A DNA stretch of 63,884 nucleotides from positions 1-63,884 of the forward strand of contig CAZZDK010000012.1 in the NCBI GenBank assembly GCA_964652235.1. The letters run 5' to 3'. Shown here one piece after another: positions 1-7,862 of this stretch (positions within the stretch are counted from its first letter, which is position 1; each line of letters opens with the position of its first letter). The position numbers and the translations under genes were made by a program. The notes beneath the pieces are model-generated. The model ran no database searches. It was not told the origin of the DNA and saw only the letters and a list, made by a program, of their open reading frames with translations. The DNA is from CAZZDK01 sp964652235. GTDB taxonomy: Bacteria > Pseudomonadota > Alphaproteobacteria > UBA9219.

Positions 1-31
1 GCCGTCGCCCTCGTCGCTGCCCTTTATTGGA

Positions 32-211
32 TCAAATTGTGAGTCCAGACCCTAGGGTTTCTTTTTCCAAGAGAACTGCATTTAACTTTTCTTGGCTTTC
101 AATAAGTGATTTTTGGCGCTCGTTGAATTTCGTTGTTGTCCATGTTGCATAACCCGAAAGAAGTAGAGCAATTAATGCTATCCCATTTTCTGCATCAATT
201 TGAAAGGCCAT
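32..211 (-). CDS. small single-pass membrane protein, unknown function
   Basis: A 59-residue protein. Residues about 9-24 form one hydrophobic segment, followed by a charged helical tail that could be a short coiled coil. No family is recognised. The ATG at 211 overlaps the TGA of the upstream zinc-ribbon gene (TGATG), which suggests translational coupling. A GTG one codon earlier is possible but would lie inside the upstream gene. The pair sits at the left edge of the window inside the accessory module, so the operon may continue beyond it. That the protein is expressed is inferred from the overlap and the reading frame only. Confidence 0.55.
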   Translation of the reverse strand: MAFQIDAENGIALIALLLSGYATWTTTKFNERQKSLIESQEKLNAVLLEKETLGSGLTI

Positions 212-492
212 CACTTAATCCTTATGTTTTTGCTGCCACGAAATGCCTTTGCCAAAGTATCCTTAAGTTCCTTAGCAAGGTCTTCAGTTATTTTCTTTCC
301 CATTTCTTTAACGTGTTCCGAAATATTCTCACTATTTTCATGGATTAGATCGTCTTTTGTCATAACCCTTTTGCAGGCGGCACATTTTGTTAGCTCAATT
401 GTTTCGTCAACACCCTTTTCGGTTTCAAACAGGGTTCCTCCGCAAGTGGGGCATAACAAACTTACGGCTTTGTTGTATTTCTCTGTATCCAT
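211..492 (-). CDS. small zinc-ribbon protein
   Basis: A 93-residue protein. It has a CPTCGG knuckle near residue 14 and a CAAC knuckle about 24 residues later, a treble-clef or zinc-ribbon-like Cys4 site. A charged, helical C-terminal half follows. The ATG at 492 is preferred because AGAGGG lies six bases upstream. The in-frame TTG at 516 has no such site. The gene overlaps the next small membrane gene by TGATG, so the two are probably co-translated. The role is unknown. It resembles accessory zinc-ribbon proteins of mobile elements, but no family can be named. Confidence 0.6.
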   Translation of the reverse strand: MDTEKYNKAVSLLCPTCGGTLFETEKGVDETIELTKCAACKRVMTKDDLIHENSENISEHVKEMGKKITEDLAKELKDTLAKAFRGSKNIRIK

Positions 493-651
493 TGTTGCCC
501 TCTTTTTGAATGGCAAAACTGCCGTTTATGGCGAATCTGGCTATATTTTCTGCTTTAACTTTATATTTTACAAGACACCATTCTTCTATGAATCAAGCCA
601 TTTTCTTGAATAGTTGACTTATTGGCCGCAAATCCCCATTCTCCTCTCAGA

Positions 652-846
652 GGCGGCAAAAAACCGTCTTCGGGGTGTAGTAACCTCTCCAACAGCGGTG
701 CTTTGTGTTGCCGTTACCAACACTGCCCTCAGCCTATGGCTGGGAGGCAGTGGCGCATGTCCAAGCCTCACGGCTAAAGGCCATTGCAGTCGTCTGTTGG
801 CGATTTACTAACTCCCAGCCACCAGAGGTTTCCCCTCTGGTCGGCT
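652..846 (+). ncRNA. structured RNA, copy 1 (novel candidate family)
   Basis: About 195 nt, homologous to 13659-13868, with helices kept by paired changes. Copy 1 helices: GGCGG 652-656 with CCGTC 664-668; TAGTAA 678-683 with TTACTA 805-810; CCAACAG 689-695 with CTGTTGG 794-800; GTGTTG 705-710 with CAACAC 718-723 around the invariant loop CCGTTAC; CTGCC/CAGCC 723-734 with GGCTG/GGCAG 738-750; and a 3' hairpin CCAGAGG 822-828 with CCTCTGG 834-840. GGCTGGGAG (738-746) can instead pair with CTCCCAGCC (812-820), so two exclusive folds are possible. The element ends 30 nt before the GTG of the acyltransferase gene. I match it to no known riboswitch or ribozyme. The functional class (leader attenuator or separate RNA) is inference. 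Confidence 0.75.
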
Positions 847-875
847 TACCTCTTTGGGTCTGGCTGGGGGATTGC

Positions 876-2474
876 GTGAGGAAAATTTCATATTTAGACG
901 GGCTGCGGGGTTTTGCCGCGCTTCAAGTTGTTTTGGTTCATTACCTTTCCGTTTTTCTCCCTTCTGAGAATTGCAGCCCCTTTTGGTTTTGCTGGCAACA
1001 ATGGATGCGGGAACGGTTTTTGTTCTTTCCCGTTGATGGCCTGATGGCTGTTTCCCTGTTTTTTGTCCTGAGCGGCTATGTCCTTACAAAATCCTTTGCA
1101 CAGACGCGGGACAAGCCTTTCCGCAACATATTCAAACGCTGGGCGCGGTTGCAAATTCCCGTTTTCTTTGCCCTTGCGCTGGCCTTTGGCTTGTTTTCTC
1201 TTTTTGGCTTTGTCCATCATGAAGCCGTTATCTTGAACAATAGCCAGAATTATGCGCGGCAATTTTGGGCTATCTCACCAACCTTTGAAAGCCTCTTGCA
1301 GGAGGCCTTTTCTGACTCTCTCCTGACGGGCTATCAAAACAGCTCCCTTTTCATCGGATTTGGCGGGGATTTCTTTTCAAGCGCCCAAACCTTAAGCCCT
1401 GCCTTTTGGAGCCTGAACATTGAGTTTTGGGGTTCCATGCTCATCATTTTATTGGCTTATCTGCGCCCCTATATCCTGCCGCATTTTATCACCATCATGC
1501 TTTGCTTTCTGTTTTTCCCGATGCACAATTTAATCCTTTTTGTTGCGGGGCATCTTCTGGCCTGTGCCACGGAAGGGGAAGAAAAAGAGCCGCCTTTATC
1601 TACGCACCTGACCCGAAACATTGGCGGCTCGGCCTTGGTTCTTTTTGGCGTTCTTATCAGCGTGTGGCGAGAGGATGCTATTTCAGAAAATGTCTTTTTT
1701 GCGCTGAACAGCCTAACCTATTTTCCGGCGCAGTCGCCATTTCATTTTGCTGGGATGGTTGCCGCGCTGTTTATCTTCCTTGGCGTGTTTATATCCCCAT
1801 GGTTCCACGCGCTCTTTAATCTCGCGCCGTTTCAAAAACTGGGGTGGATTTCTTTCGGCCTCTTTCTTTTGCATTTTCCAATTTTGCTGACAGTCACGGC
1901 TTTTCTGCAAGTTCATTTGCATCAGCTTTTGGGTTATGGCGCGGGGGCGGTCATATCCGCCAGCCTTGGGCTTGTGGTCACATTCAGAATCGCCGCCACA
2001 TTCACCAAATGGGTTGATGCGCCAGCCATCCGCTTGAGCCGATATATCGGCGGCAATCAGGAGGCCGCAAAGCCAGAGGAACAACCACCGCGCACAGCCT
2101 ATCAAAAGAAAGGGCTGATGAGGCCAAATGAGCAAGAATTTTTCGGACGGCTAACCCGCGCCTTGCCCGAATATCATATTTTTTCTCAAGTTGCCCTTAA
2201 CGCTCTGCTTGATGCTAAAGAAGGCTTGCATTGGCGTGATAGACTCATAACCAGAAATCATTTTGATCGGAAGATTGCCGATTACGTCATTTGCGCCCGT
2301 CAGACTTTTGACGTGGTTGCCATCGTGGAATTGGACGACATAACGCACGATACGGAAAAAGACGAAAAGCGTGATGCCATGCTCAAAGAAGCGGGTTATC
2401 GGATCATCCGTTATCAGTCACGGGCAAAGCCGACAGAAAAAGAAATTGCGGCTGCGTTTGCTTCTCCCGCCTAA
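876..2474 (+). CDS. acyltransferase-3 membrane protein fused to a DUF2726 domain
   Basis: The first ~410 residues form an acyltransferase-3 (OafA-like) integral membrane domain. It starts RKISYLDGLRGFAALQV with the usual early His (VHY) and has about ten hydrophobic segments. This family O-acylates cell-surface glycans. After a Gln/Pro-rich linker (~415-435), residues ~440-530 resemble DUF2726: a conserved aromatic/Arg start, then a VAIVELDDITHD core and a terminal AGYRIIRYQS strand, as in PD-(D/E)XK-like folds. The GTG at 876 is chosen because GGGGG lies five bases upstream and the family's N-terminus begins there. The longer frame from 705 merely translates the structured RNA. It is convergent with the next gene, overlapping by four bases. 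The domain pairing is odd and may be a recent fusion. Confidence 0.8.
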   Translation: MRKISYLDGLRGFAALQVVLVHYLSVFLPSENCSPFWFCWQQWMRERFLFFPVDGLMAVSLFFVLSGYVLTKSFAQTRDKPFRNIFKRWARLQIPVFFALALAFGLFSLFGFVHHEAVILNNSQNYARQFWAISPTFESLLQEAFSDSLLTGYQNSSLFIGFGGDFFSSAQTLSPAFWSLNIEFWGSMLIILLAYLRPYILPHFITIMLCFLFFPMHNLILFVAGHLLACATEGEEKEPPLSTHLTRNIGGSALVLFGVLISVWREDAISENVFFALNSLTYFPAQSPFHFAGMVAALFIFLGVFISPWFHALFNLAPFQKLGWISFGLFLLHFPILLTVTAFLQVHLHQLLGYGAGAVISASLGLVVTFRIAATFTKWVDAPAIRLSRYIGGNQEAAKPEEQPPRTAYQKKGLMRPNEQEFFGRLTRALPEYHIFSQVALNALLDAKEGLHWRDRLITRNHFDRKIADYVICARQTFDVVAIVELDDITHDTEKDEKRDAMLKEAGYRIIRYQSRAKPTEKEIAAAFASPA

Positions 2475-3391
2475 TGCAAGGTGTGCGCGGCTGGTTTTCT
2501 GCCACGCGGCGCGGGCGTTTTCGGCGCTGCGGGGGTGGCATAAGAAGCCTTAAATTTGCTGATAAGCGCCTCTTTTTCCGCTTCACGGATTGACTTGTCA
2601 CGCAACACTTTCTGATGCGCGGGGCTTTTCGCCACAGGCGTTCCCATGAAAATCTGATCGTATTGATAAAGCTCTTTCCGATCCAGATAATCCGCATAAA
2701 TGTCGGCGTCTTTTTCTTTTCTTGCTTTGTGTAGTCTTTGGCGCAATTCGGCCAAGCAAATGGCGCGATAAACCCTTTCATAGTTTCCGCTTGCATAAAT
2801 CTTGCGGTATTTGTCAATGGAAACGCCGTTAATGCTCTCAATATCTTTGTTGGCAAGCAGTTCGGCAACGAGCGTTGCGGCCTCAACAGGAAATAGGCTG
2901 CGGTCGCACATACCGTGCATTTCTGTCTCACAGAAAACGCGGTCACGCTCCCCGCCACAAACGCATGTTTGAACGTCGCCAGACGCTGTGCGGATAAAGA
3001 GGGCTGAGGCAAAAGCGGTGATTTCCTTGGTGTCCGCTTTGAATTGATCTTCGTTAAATACGCCTGTCGTCGTATCTGTATGGACTTCTTTAAACCAGTC
3101 ATACAGTCTGTTTGTTACAAACAGAAAATCACCGATGGGCGTGTCATCAAGCCTTATTGCATCCCATTCTTTTGATTGTCCGTCGGCTCGTTTTGAATTT
3201 CTTATTCTTGCGCCGATGGTCGGTCGGGGCTTCGTCGGTGTTTCTTCCAAATATTTTGAATTTGGCCCCGTATAAAGCTGGATGCGGCCATCATGCGGGA
3301 ATGCTTTTTCTAAACCGCCAAGTCTGACGATTTCCTTGAGAATAAGGTCAAAAATTTCTTTTGGGGTTGTTTTTCCCTCAAACATAATCAT
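2471..3391 (-). CDS. unknown protein with Cys cluster
   Basis: A 306-residue soluble protein that matches no family I recognise. The centre contains CVCGGERDRVFC...MC (near residues 142-160), a plausible metal site. The C-terminal ~60 residues are charged, then Ala/Pro-rich, and look disordered. The ATG at 3391 has AAGGGGAG eight bases upstream. The gene lies 14 bases after the stop of the upstream minus-strand gene, so the two form a likely operon. Its 3' end touches the end of the acyltransferase gene on the opposite strand. It is cargo of the left accessory module. A role in element maintenance or host defence is possible but unsupported. Confidence 0.6.
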   Translation of the reverse strand: MIMFEGKTTPKEIFDLILKEIVRLGGLEKAFPHDGRIQLYTGPNSKYLEETPTKPRPTIGARIRNSKRADGQSKEWDAIRLDDTPIGDFLFVTNRLYDWFKEVHTDTTTGVFNEDQFKADTKEITAFASALFIRTASGDVQTCVCGGERDRVFCETEMHGMCDRSLFPVEAATLVAELLANKDIESINGVSIDKYRKIYASGNYERVYRAICLAELRQRLHKARKEKDADIYADYLDRKELYQYDQIFMGTPVAKSPAHQKVLRDKSIREAEKEALISKFKASYATPAAPKTPAPRGRKPAAHTLH

Positions 3392-3405
3392 GGCGCGTAC
3401 TCCCC

Positions 3406-3870
3406 TTAGCGAGGTTGCGCGTCTGATTTTATCTGCGGGTGTGATCCCGCATCCTCTATTGGTCGTGGGGGATAAAAGCGGATAAGTTCACGCTTGAATG
3501 AAACTGGGGAACCTTGTTTTGCGGCCTCAGCATCTTTCTTTATCAAGGCCTCAAATTGTCTCACGAGCACGTCATGATCTTCAACAGTCAGCGGGTGGGA
3601 TACCAAATCAACAACTGTATTAGGTTGCCCATGTCCAGACCGTTCAGATAAGTCCACAGTAAACTTGCAATAATAAGCTTCTCTTAAGTCATGAACGTAT
3701 ACCGTGACACCGTTTTCTTTTCTTGTGCTGCTAGGGGCATAAACCTCACGGCCATGGATGCGGTAAACAACCCCACCAGGGCGCACGCCATGTTCAACAA
3801 CTTCAATTTCTCGTTCGGTCTGTGCCACAGAGAAAAACCCTAAAATCTTTTTGATAACTGACTTCAGCAT
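3406..3870 (-). CDS. unknown soluble protein
   Basis: A 154-residue protein with no recognisable family. The N-terminus is basic and amphipathic (MLKSVIKKILGFF), possibly a membrane-associating helix. The middle is beta-rich (VVYRIHGREVYAP, VTVYVHDLREAYY) and the tail is Pro/Asp-rich. AGGGGG lies seven bases before the ATG. It is first in a two-gene minus-strand operon with the Cys-cluster gene. Its promoter must lie in the 3871-4100 gap, which is AT-rich. It reads away from the replication genes, so it is probably cargo rather than part of the replication unit. Confidence 0.6.
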   Translation of the reverse strand: MLKSVIKKILGFFSVAQTEREIEVVEHGVRPGGVVYRIHGREVYAPSSTRKENGVTVYVHDLREAYYCKFTVDLSERSGHGQPNTVVDLVSHPLTVEDHDVLVRQFEALIKKDAEAAKQGSPVSFKRELIRFYPPRPIEDAGSHPQIKSDAQPR

Positions 3871-4496
3871 AGCGTCCCCCTGTGGGCTGGTAAAATGATT
3901 TCGTGGCCTGTTAATTGTTGCGCGTTGCGCTAAATTCCTTTTCGTCTGCTAACGGATGATAGCAAAAATCCGGCCTCAAAACAATTTTGTTATTAGTTTC
4001 AATGGCTTAGCTTAACCATTTGTTAATAAATAGAGCCTGTTAACTCTTTTATTCAACAAAAGCGCAGGGTTGAGAATTTTCTCTTAACCATGTTGCCGCT
4101 GTCCCGCTGGTGACGGTAGAGGGAAGCGGGTGCCGTTCAGGGCTTCTTTCACGAAGACAAGGGCGGACTATCCGCAAAGGCTGGCAGTGCAGTAGCCTCA
4201 CGCCGTCCCTTGCCCGCGCTTGCGCGGGTCGGCGGGTTCATCCCCGCCGAGGACGTGAGGCGTTGTCCCGATGGTGACGCAAGCGCCGTCCCGATCTCTC
4301 CGCAAGGGCGATGTTTCCGCGTTGGAGCTTCCCGCCGCGCCCGACGCTCAGGGCTCCCGCCCGCGAGGGCGGGATGAGCGGAGGAGCGGCGGAACAGACC
4401 CCCCGTGTCTATAACATGGGGGGTCACAGATACATTCTTCCTCTTAACCATCAAAAAACATTGACAGAGGACATTCTCTGTCCTTATGGTGCCGCC
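3871..4496. other. intergenic block with GC-rich multi-hairpin, origin-like segment
   Basis: There is no convincing gene in 626 bases. Positions 3871-4090 are AT-rich. Positions 4096-4425 are strikingly GC-rich and full of dyads: GCGGA/TCCGC (4163-4175); an outer stem GCCTCACG (4195-4202) with CGTGAGGC (4254-4261) enclosing CCCGCG/CGCGGG (4213-4228) and GGCGGG/CCCGCC (4231-4248); CCCGCCC/GGGCGGG (4356-4373); and an 11-bp stem at 4397-4425. A 16-base direct repeat with one mismatch lies at 4100-4115 and 4264-4279. Lying just upstream of a regulator and a rolling-circle-type Rep gene, it is a candidate replication origin (dso/sso) or another structured RNA. Short frames across it look like spurious translations of hairpin DNA. 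Confidence 0.55.
4461..4490 (+). promoter_or_regulatory. promoter with internal palindromic operator
   Basis: TTGACA (4461-4466), a 17-base spacer and TTATGG (4484-4489). The spacer carries a perfect 7-bp inverted repeat, GACAGAG (4463-4469) and CTCTGTC (4476-4482), separated by six bases. A protein bound there would block the promoter. Transcription would begin close to the ATG at 4497, so the mRNA is probably leaderless, and no Shine-Dalgarno is visible. Autoregulation by the MerR-like product is an inference. Confidence 0.6.
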
Positions 4497-5030
4497 ATGA
4501 CTGATGAAACATACACACTCAACGAAGTTGCTGTGCGTCTGAGCCTTTCAAAGAAGGATCAGGCCGTTGCGCTGCTCACGCGCAAGGTCAAGCATTGGAC
4601 AAATTATGATTTACTGAACACGATTGGGGAGAAGCACACGGGCACGGGGCGCAATCGGCAGTATAAACGAGATGAGGTTATTTGTGCCGCTTATCTCAAC
4701 GAGCTTTCAAAGTTTGGCCTCACCATCGGCGGCCTAAAAGATTTTCGTGAAGAGTATGACAAGTGGATGAAAAGCGCCTCCAAGCGTAAACTGTTGCAAG
4801 GCGGAGCGACCGAAGATGATGACGGCATTTATAAAGGGGAAATCGGCGGCTATATCCTTTATCAAGGCTGGTCTGGCGACGATGAGACTAACGGGAAGTT
4901 CCTGTTCGTTGATGATCGGTTCTTGCAGCAGAAACTTTTGGGGCAGTTCCCGCCTGACATGAAACCGCAATATTTTGCCAGCGTCCTGCTTTTGAACTGC
5001 CAAGAAATCGTTGAGCGCCTAAAACTCTAA
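4497..5030 (+). CDS. MerR-like DNA-binding regulator of the replication module
   Basis: A 177-residue protein. Residues ~6-75 resemble a MerR-type winged helix (YTLNEVAVRLSLS, then VKHWTNYDLLNTIG, then GRNRQYKRDEV). The remainder has no recognisable effector domain. The ATG at 4497 is preferred because the upstream in-frame codons run through the hairpin block and the promoter. The start lies almost at the expected transcription start. The rolling-circle-type rep gene follows after 31 bases, so this is probably a copy-control or immunity regulator. The inverted repeat in its own promoter fits autorepression. The family assignment is from motif resemblance only. Confidence 0.65.
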   Translation: MTDETYTLNEVAVRLSLSKKDQAVALLTRKVKHWTNYDLLNTIGEKHTGTGRNRQYKRDEVICAAYLNELSKFGLTIGGLKDFREEYDKWMKSASKRKLLQGGATEDDDGIYKGEIGGYILYQGWSGDDETNGKFLFVDDRFLQQKLLGQFPPDMKPQYFASVLLLNCQEIVERLKL

Positions 5031-5061
5031 CCCCTTTTTTTTAATCTAGCGAGGTCACAGG

Positions 5062-6150
5062 ATGTCCACTAACCACGACACAACTTTTAATTTCCTGACG
5101 CAAGGCGTGGATACGATGGAAGTCTGCTATTATCTTGATACACACAAGCCAGCTTTCAGCTTTGAAAAGCTGGCTGCCATGCGTGACGGCATAGATCGGC
5201 GCAAAGAGAAAGACGGGAAAAAAATCACGCTCGGAGGGAGAGATTTTCTGCTTAAGGCTGGCGGCACGTCTTCCGGCTTCCCTTTCATGATCCGAGATAA
5301 TGATTTTATCATTCAATTTGGCGAGTTCAACAATCCGGCTTTCAGCGTCAAATTCCTAAGCCGTTCTCTCTGGCATAAAGGCTATCGTGCCATGCACAAA
5401 GAGTTTTTGCATTGGGCAATAGCCCTGAACCTTATACCGAGAAAACGAGAGACTCTTTCCCGTGTTGATCTCTGCTTGGATTATGAGCTTATCAATAAGG
5501 ATTTTTGGGAAGAAAACTTTGTTTCCAGCTTTCACAGAGATTGCAAGTTTCGGAGCTTTGGGGAAGACGAAACATATAAATTTGGCGTTGGAACCTGTGT
5601 GCGTGTTTATAACAAATCCGCTGAGATTAAAAACAAAAGCAAAAAGACTTGGTTTTATTCCATCTGGAATGGCCTGATTAATAATGTTTGGCGCATTGAA
5701 TGGCAACTTAACAACGATTATCTCAAAAAGCGTGGTGTCCGAACTCTTGATGATTTTGAAAAATCTATAGGCTTTGTCCTTGGCCTCTTGTGTGAATATC
5801 ACACGTCGTTGCGCACCGTAACTTCCGACACCAACCGCTCACGTTGGCCTGTGCATCCGCTTTGGCTGGATGCGCAGGAGCGGTTCTCCACTTTGGGAAT
5901 GCAACCCATCAAAGCAGCTTCAAGGCTTCGGGATCACTATCCCGAAAGAGTTCAAGGCATAATTGTCAGCATGATGGGGAATGTAAAAGCCGTCGCTGCG
6001 TTAACCAGCGTCTATGACGACACGCCGCCACAGGGATTTCAGCAAACGCTAACGAATATCAATGGGCAATTGCGCCGGATTTACGACCCTCTTTCTTGGC
6101 AAGAAGATGTGCAAAAGAAAATGGATAAATTGAGGTTGGCCGATGTCTGA
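5062..6150 (+). CDS. rolling-circle-type replication initiation protein
   Basis: A 362-residue protein resembling the replication initiation factor (Rep_trans) family, which nicks a double-strand origin and starts rolling-circle replication. Supporting motifs are LSRVDLCLDY (near residue 135), VRVYNKSAEIK (~178, with a candidate nicking Tyr) and VWRIEWQLNN (~212), in the family's order. Start ATG 5062 has GAGG seven bases upstream. The next small gene overlaps it by eight bases and the serine recombinase follows, giving a regulator-rep-recombinase cassette typical of integrating plasmids or filamentous-phage-like elements. No relaxase or phage coat genes are seen in the window. Confidence 0.7.
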   Translation: MSTNHDTTFNFLTQGVDTMEVCYYLDTHKPAFSFEKLAAMRDGIDRRKEKDGKKITLGGRDFLLKAGGTSSGFPFMIRDNDFIIQFGEFNNPAFSVKFLSRSLWHKGYRAMHKEFLHWAIALNLIPRKRETLSRVDLCLDYELINKDFWEENFVSSFHRDCKFRSFGEDETYKFGVGTCVRVYNKSAEIKNKSKKTWFYSIWNGLINNVWRIEWQLNNDYLKKRGVRTLDDFEKSIGFVLGLLCEYHTSLRTVTSDTNRSRWPVHPLWLDAQERFSTLGMQPIKAASRLRDHYPERVQGIIVSMMGNVKAVAALTSVYDDTPPQGFQQTLTNINGQLRRIYDPLSWQEDVQKKMDKLRLADV

Positions 6151-6325
6151 CGGAAATCTTGTTTTGAGCCTTGTTTACAGGAACGGGGCACGTCCGGCAG
6201 AAATCCAGTTGCTTTTGTCGTGTTTATCCGAGATTCTTAAGGAAATGCAGTTTGCAGAAAGTGAAGATGAAAATGAGAGTAGCTCTTTATGCCCGTGTGT
6301 CAACGACACGCCAAGCGGAGAATGA
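6143..6325 (+). CDS. possible small coupled protein between rep and recombinase
   Basis: A 60-residue frame beginning ATGTCTGA across the rep stop, so it could be translated by coupling. It overlaps the start of the recombinase by 59 bases in another frame. The product is acidic in its C-terminal third and matches nothing I know. Its presence in an otherwise packed cassette argues for coding. The long overlap with the recombinase argues that part of it may be incidental. Confidence 0.4.
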   Translation: MSDGNLVLSLVYRNGARPAEIQLLLSCLSEILKEMQFAESEDENESSSLCPCVNDTPSGE

Positions 6326-7862
6326 ATTATCCATTCCCGACCAGTTGCGCCAAATGCGTGAATGGTGCAAGCGCAACGGGCATATCGTCGCCCATGAATA
6401 TGTAGAGGCTGGCGCAACCGCGACGGATGACAAGAGGCCGGAGTTTCAAGAAATGATTGCGGCAGGAGTGGAAAAACACGCTCCTTTTCAGGCGGTCATT
6501 GTCCATAGCTATTCTCGTTTCTTCCGTGATCTGGCGCAAGCCGTTTTCTATGAACGTCGGTTGAATAAGTCGGGGGTTGATCTTGTTTCTATCACACAGG
6601 AAACAGGCAACGATCCGATGGGGCAGCTTTTCCGCCATTTGGTCATGATGTTTGACGAATACCAAAGCAAAGAAAACGCCAAGCACACCTTGCGCGGCAT
6701 GAATGAAAATGCGCGGCAGGGATATTTTAACGGGGCTAAAGCCCCCTTTGGCTATCGGACAATTGATGCGGGACGCACGGGCGCACATGGGCGGCTGAAA
6801 AAGAAACTGGATATTGATCCCGCCGAGGCCGAGATTGTTCGGGAAATCTTTACACTCTACGTCCACGGCAAAGACGCGCCGCGTATTGGCATGAAAGAAA
6901 TTGCCAAAAACCTAAACGAACGCGGCCTTCTTATGCGCGGCAAACTCTGGCGCACTCAAAAGGTTTTTGAGGTGCTTTCCAGTCTCACATATATGGGCTT
7001 GCACGTCTTTAACAAGACGGACAGCAGGACGCGGCGGATCAAGCCGGAAAGTGACTGGATCAAGGTTCCTGTTCCTGCTGTCATTGATCTGGCTCTTTTT
7101 GAACAAGCAACCAAGCTGCGCGGCGCGTTCTCTCCCAAGCGGTGTGCTCCGCGTCGTGAAACGTCCTCAACACTTTTGACAGGCATTTTGAAGTGTGATT
7201 GCTGCGGTTCTGGCATGACCATCACCACGGGCAAAGGCGGGCGCTATAAATATTACAAATGCACCAACCGCATGAGCAAGGGCAATGCCTCTTGCCCCTC
7301 CCGTAACATTCCCGCCGATAAGCTGGATGGGCTTGTTTTGGATGCCTTCCGGCAGAAGGTCTGTGCCCCTGATTATTTGAAGGGGCTGCTTAACGACCTC
7401 CGCGCCGAAATGGATAAGGGCGGTGGGGCAGATAAAGGACGGATCAAAAAACTTGAAGCCGAGATTAAAAAAGTTGAGCAAGCCCAAAACCGTCTCATTG
7501 ATGCGGTTGCCTCTGGCGTATTAGATAAAGATATGGTCGGAGATAAGGCGCACCAGAACAAAGCCCGAAAAGAAAGCCTCCTTCTTGAAATTGCCGCCCT
7601 TAAGCGCAAACAACAAATGCCGCTAGCCGTTATCTCTCCCCAGAAGATAGATGCCTTCACCCGCGTGATCCGCGACCGCCTGACGGAGCCTTCCGCGTTC
7701 TCCCGCGCCTATCTTAAGGCCGCTGTCGGTGAAATCAGGATAAGGGACGACGAAATGACGATCCGAGGCTCTCGGTCGTCTATGGTGGGTCTTATTTCAA
7801 ATGGAGGTCATATTAACGTGGGCGAAGTGCCCACATTCATACAGGAATGGCGTCCCCGATAG
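6267..7862 (+). CDS. large serine recombinase
   Basis: A 531-residue site-specific recombinase. The N-terminal resolvase domain (~1-150) begins MKMRVALYARVS with catalytic Ser12. The Recombinase domain (~165-275) contains GMNENARQGYFNGAKAPFGYR. A zinc ribbon follows, with LKCDCCG and YKYYKCTNR...CPSR (~310-350), then a Lys/Glu coiled coil (~385-450) and a C-terminal domain. It should integrate and excise the left module. ATG 6267 is chosen over upstream in-frame starts because the fold begins there; ATG 6273 is an alternative. The last codons and the TAG (7860-7862) lie within the 3' end of the tRNA-Arg gene on the other strand, placing an attachment site there. Confidence 0.9.
   Translation: MKMRVALYARVSTTRQAENELSIPDQLRQMREWCKRNGHIVAHEYVEAGATATDDKRPEFQEMIAAGVEKHAPFQAVIVHSYSRFFRDLAQAVFYERRLNKSGVDLVSITQETGNDPMGQLFRHLVMMFDEYQSKENAKHTLRGMNENARQGYFNGAKAPFGYRTIDAGRTGAHGRLKKKLDIDPAEAEIVREIFTLYVHGKDAPRIGMKEIAKNLNERGLLMRGKLWRTQKVFEVLSSLTYMGLHVFNKTDSRTRRIKPESDWIKVPVPAVIDLALFEQATKLRGAFSPKRCAPRRETSSTLLTGILKCDCCGSGMTITTGKGGRYKYYKCTNRMSKGNASCPSRNIPADKLDGLVLDAFRQKVCAPDYLKGLLNDLRAEMDKGGGADKGRIKKLEAEIKKVEQAQNRLIDAVASGVLDKDMVGDKAHQNKARKESLLLEIAALKRKQQMPLAVISPQKIDAFTRVIRDRLTEPSAFSRAYLKAAVGEIRIRDDEMTIRGSRSSMVGLISNGGHINVGEVPTFIQEWRPR

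Noticed and set aside
652..846. Structured RNA as a cobalamin or TPP riboswitch, tmRNA or group I/II intron
   Set aside because: The diagnostic conserved cores of those families are absent. The phage C4-type antisense RNA was considered but could not be confirmed from memory.
705..875. In-frame extension of the acyltransferase gene to ATG 705
   Set aside because: It translates the structured RNA; GTG 876 has a ribosome site and matches the family's N-terminus.
4149..4454. 101-codon minus-strand frame through the hairpin block
   Set aside because: The composition follows the GC-rich dyads, there is no ribosome site, and it crosses the promoter of the regulator gene.
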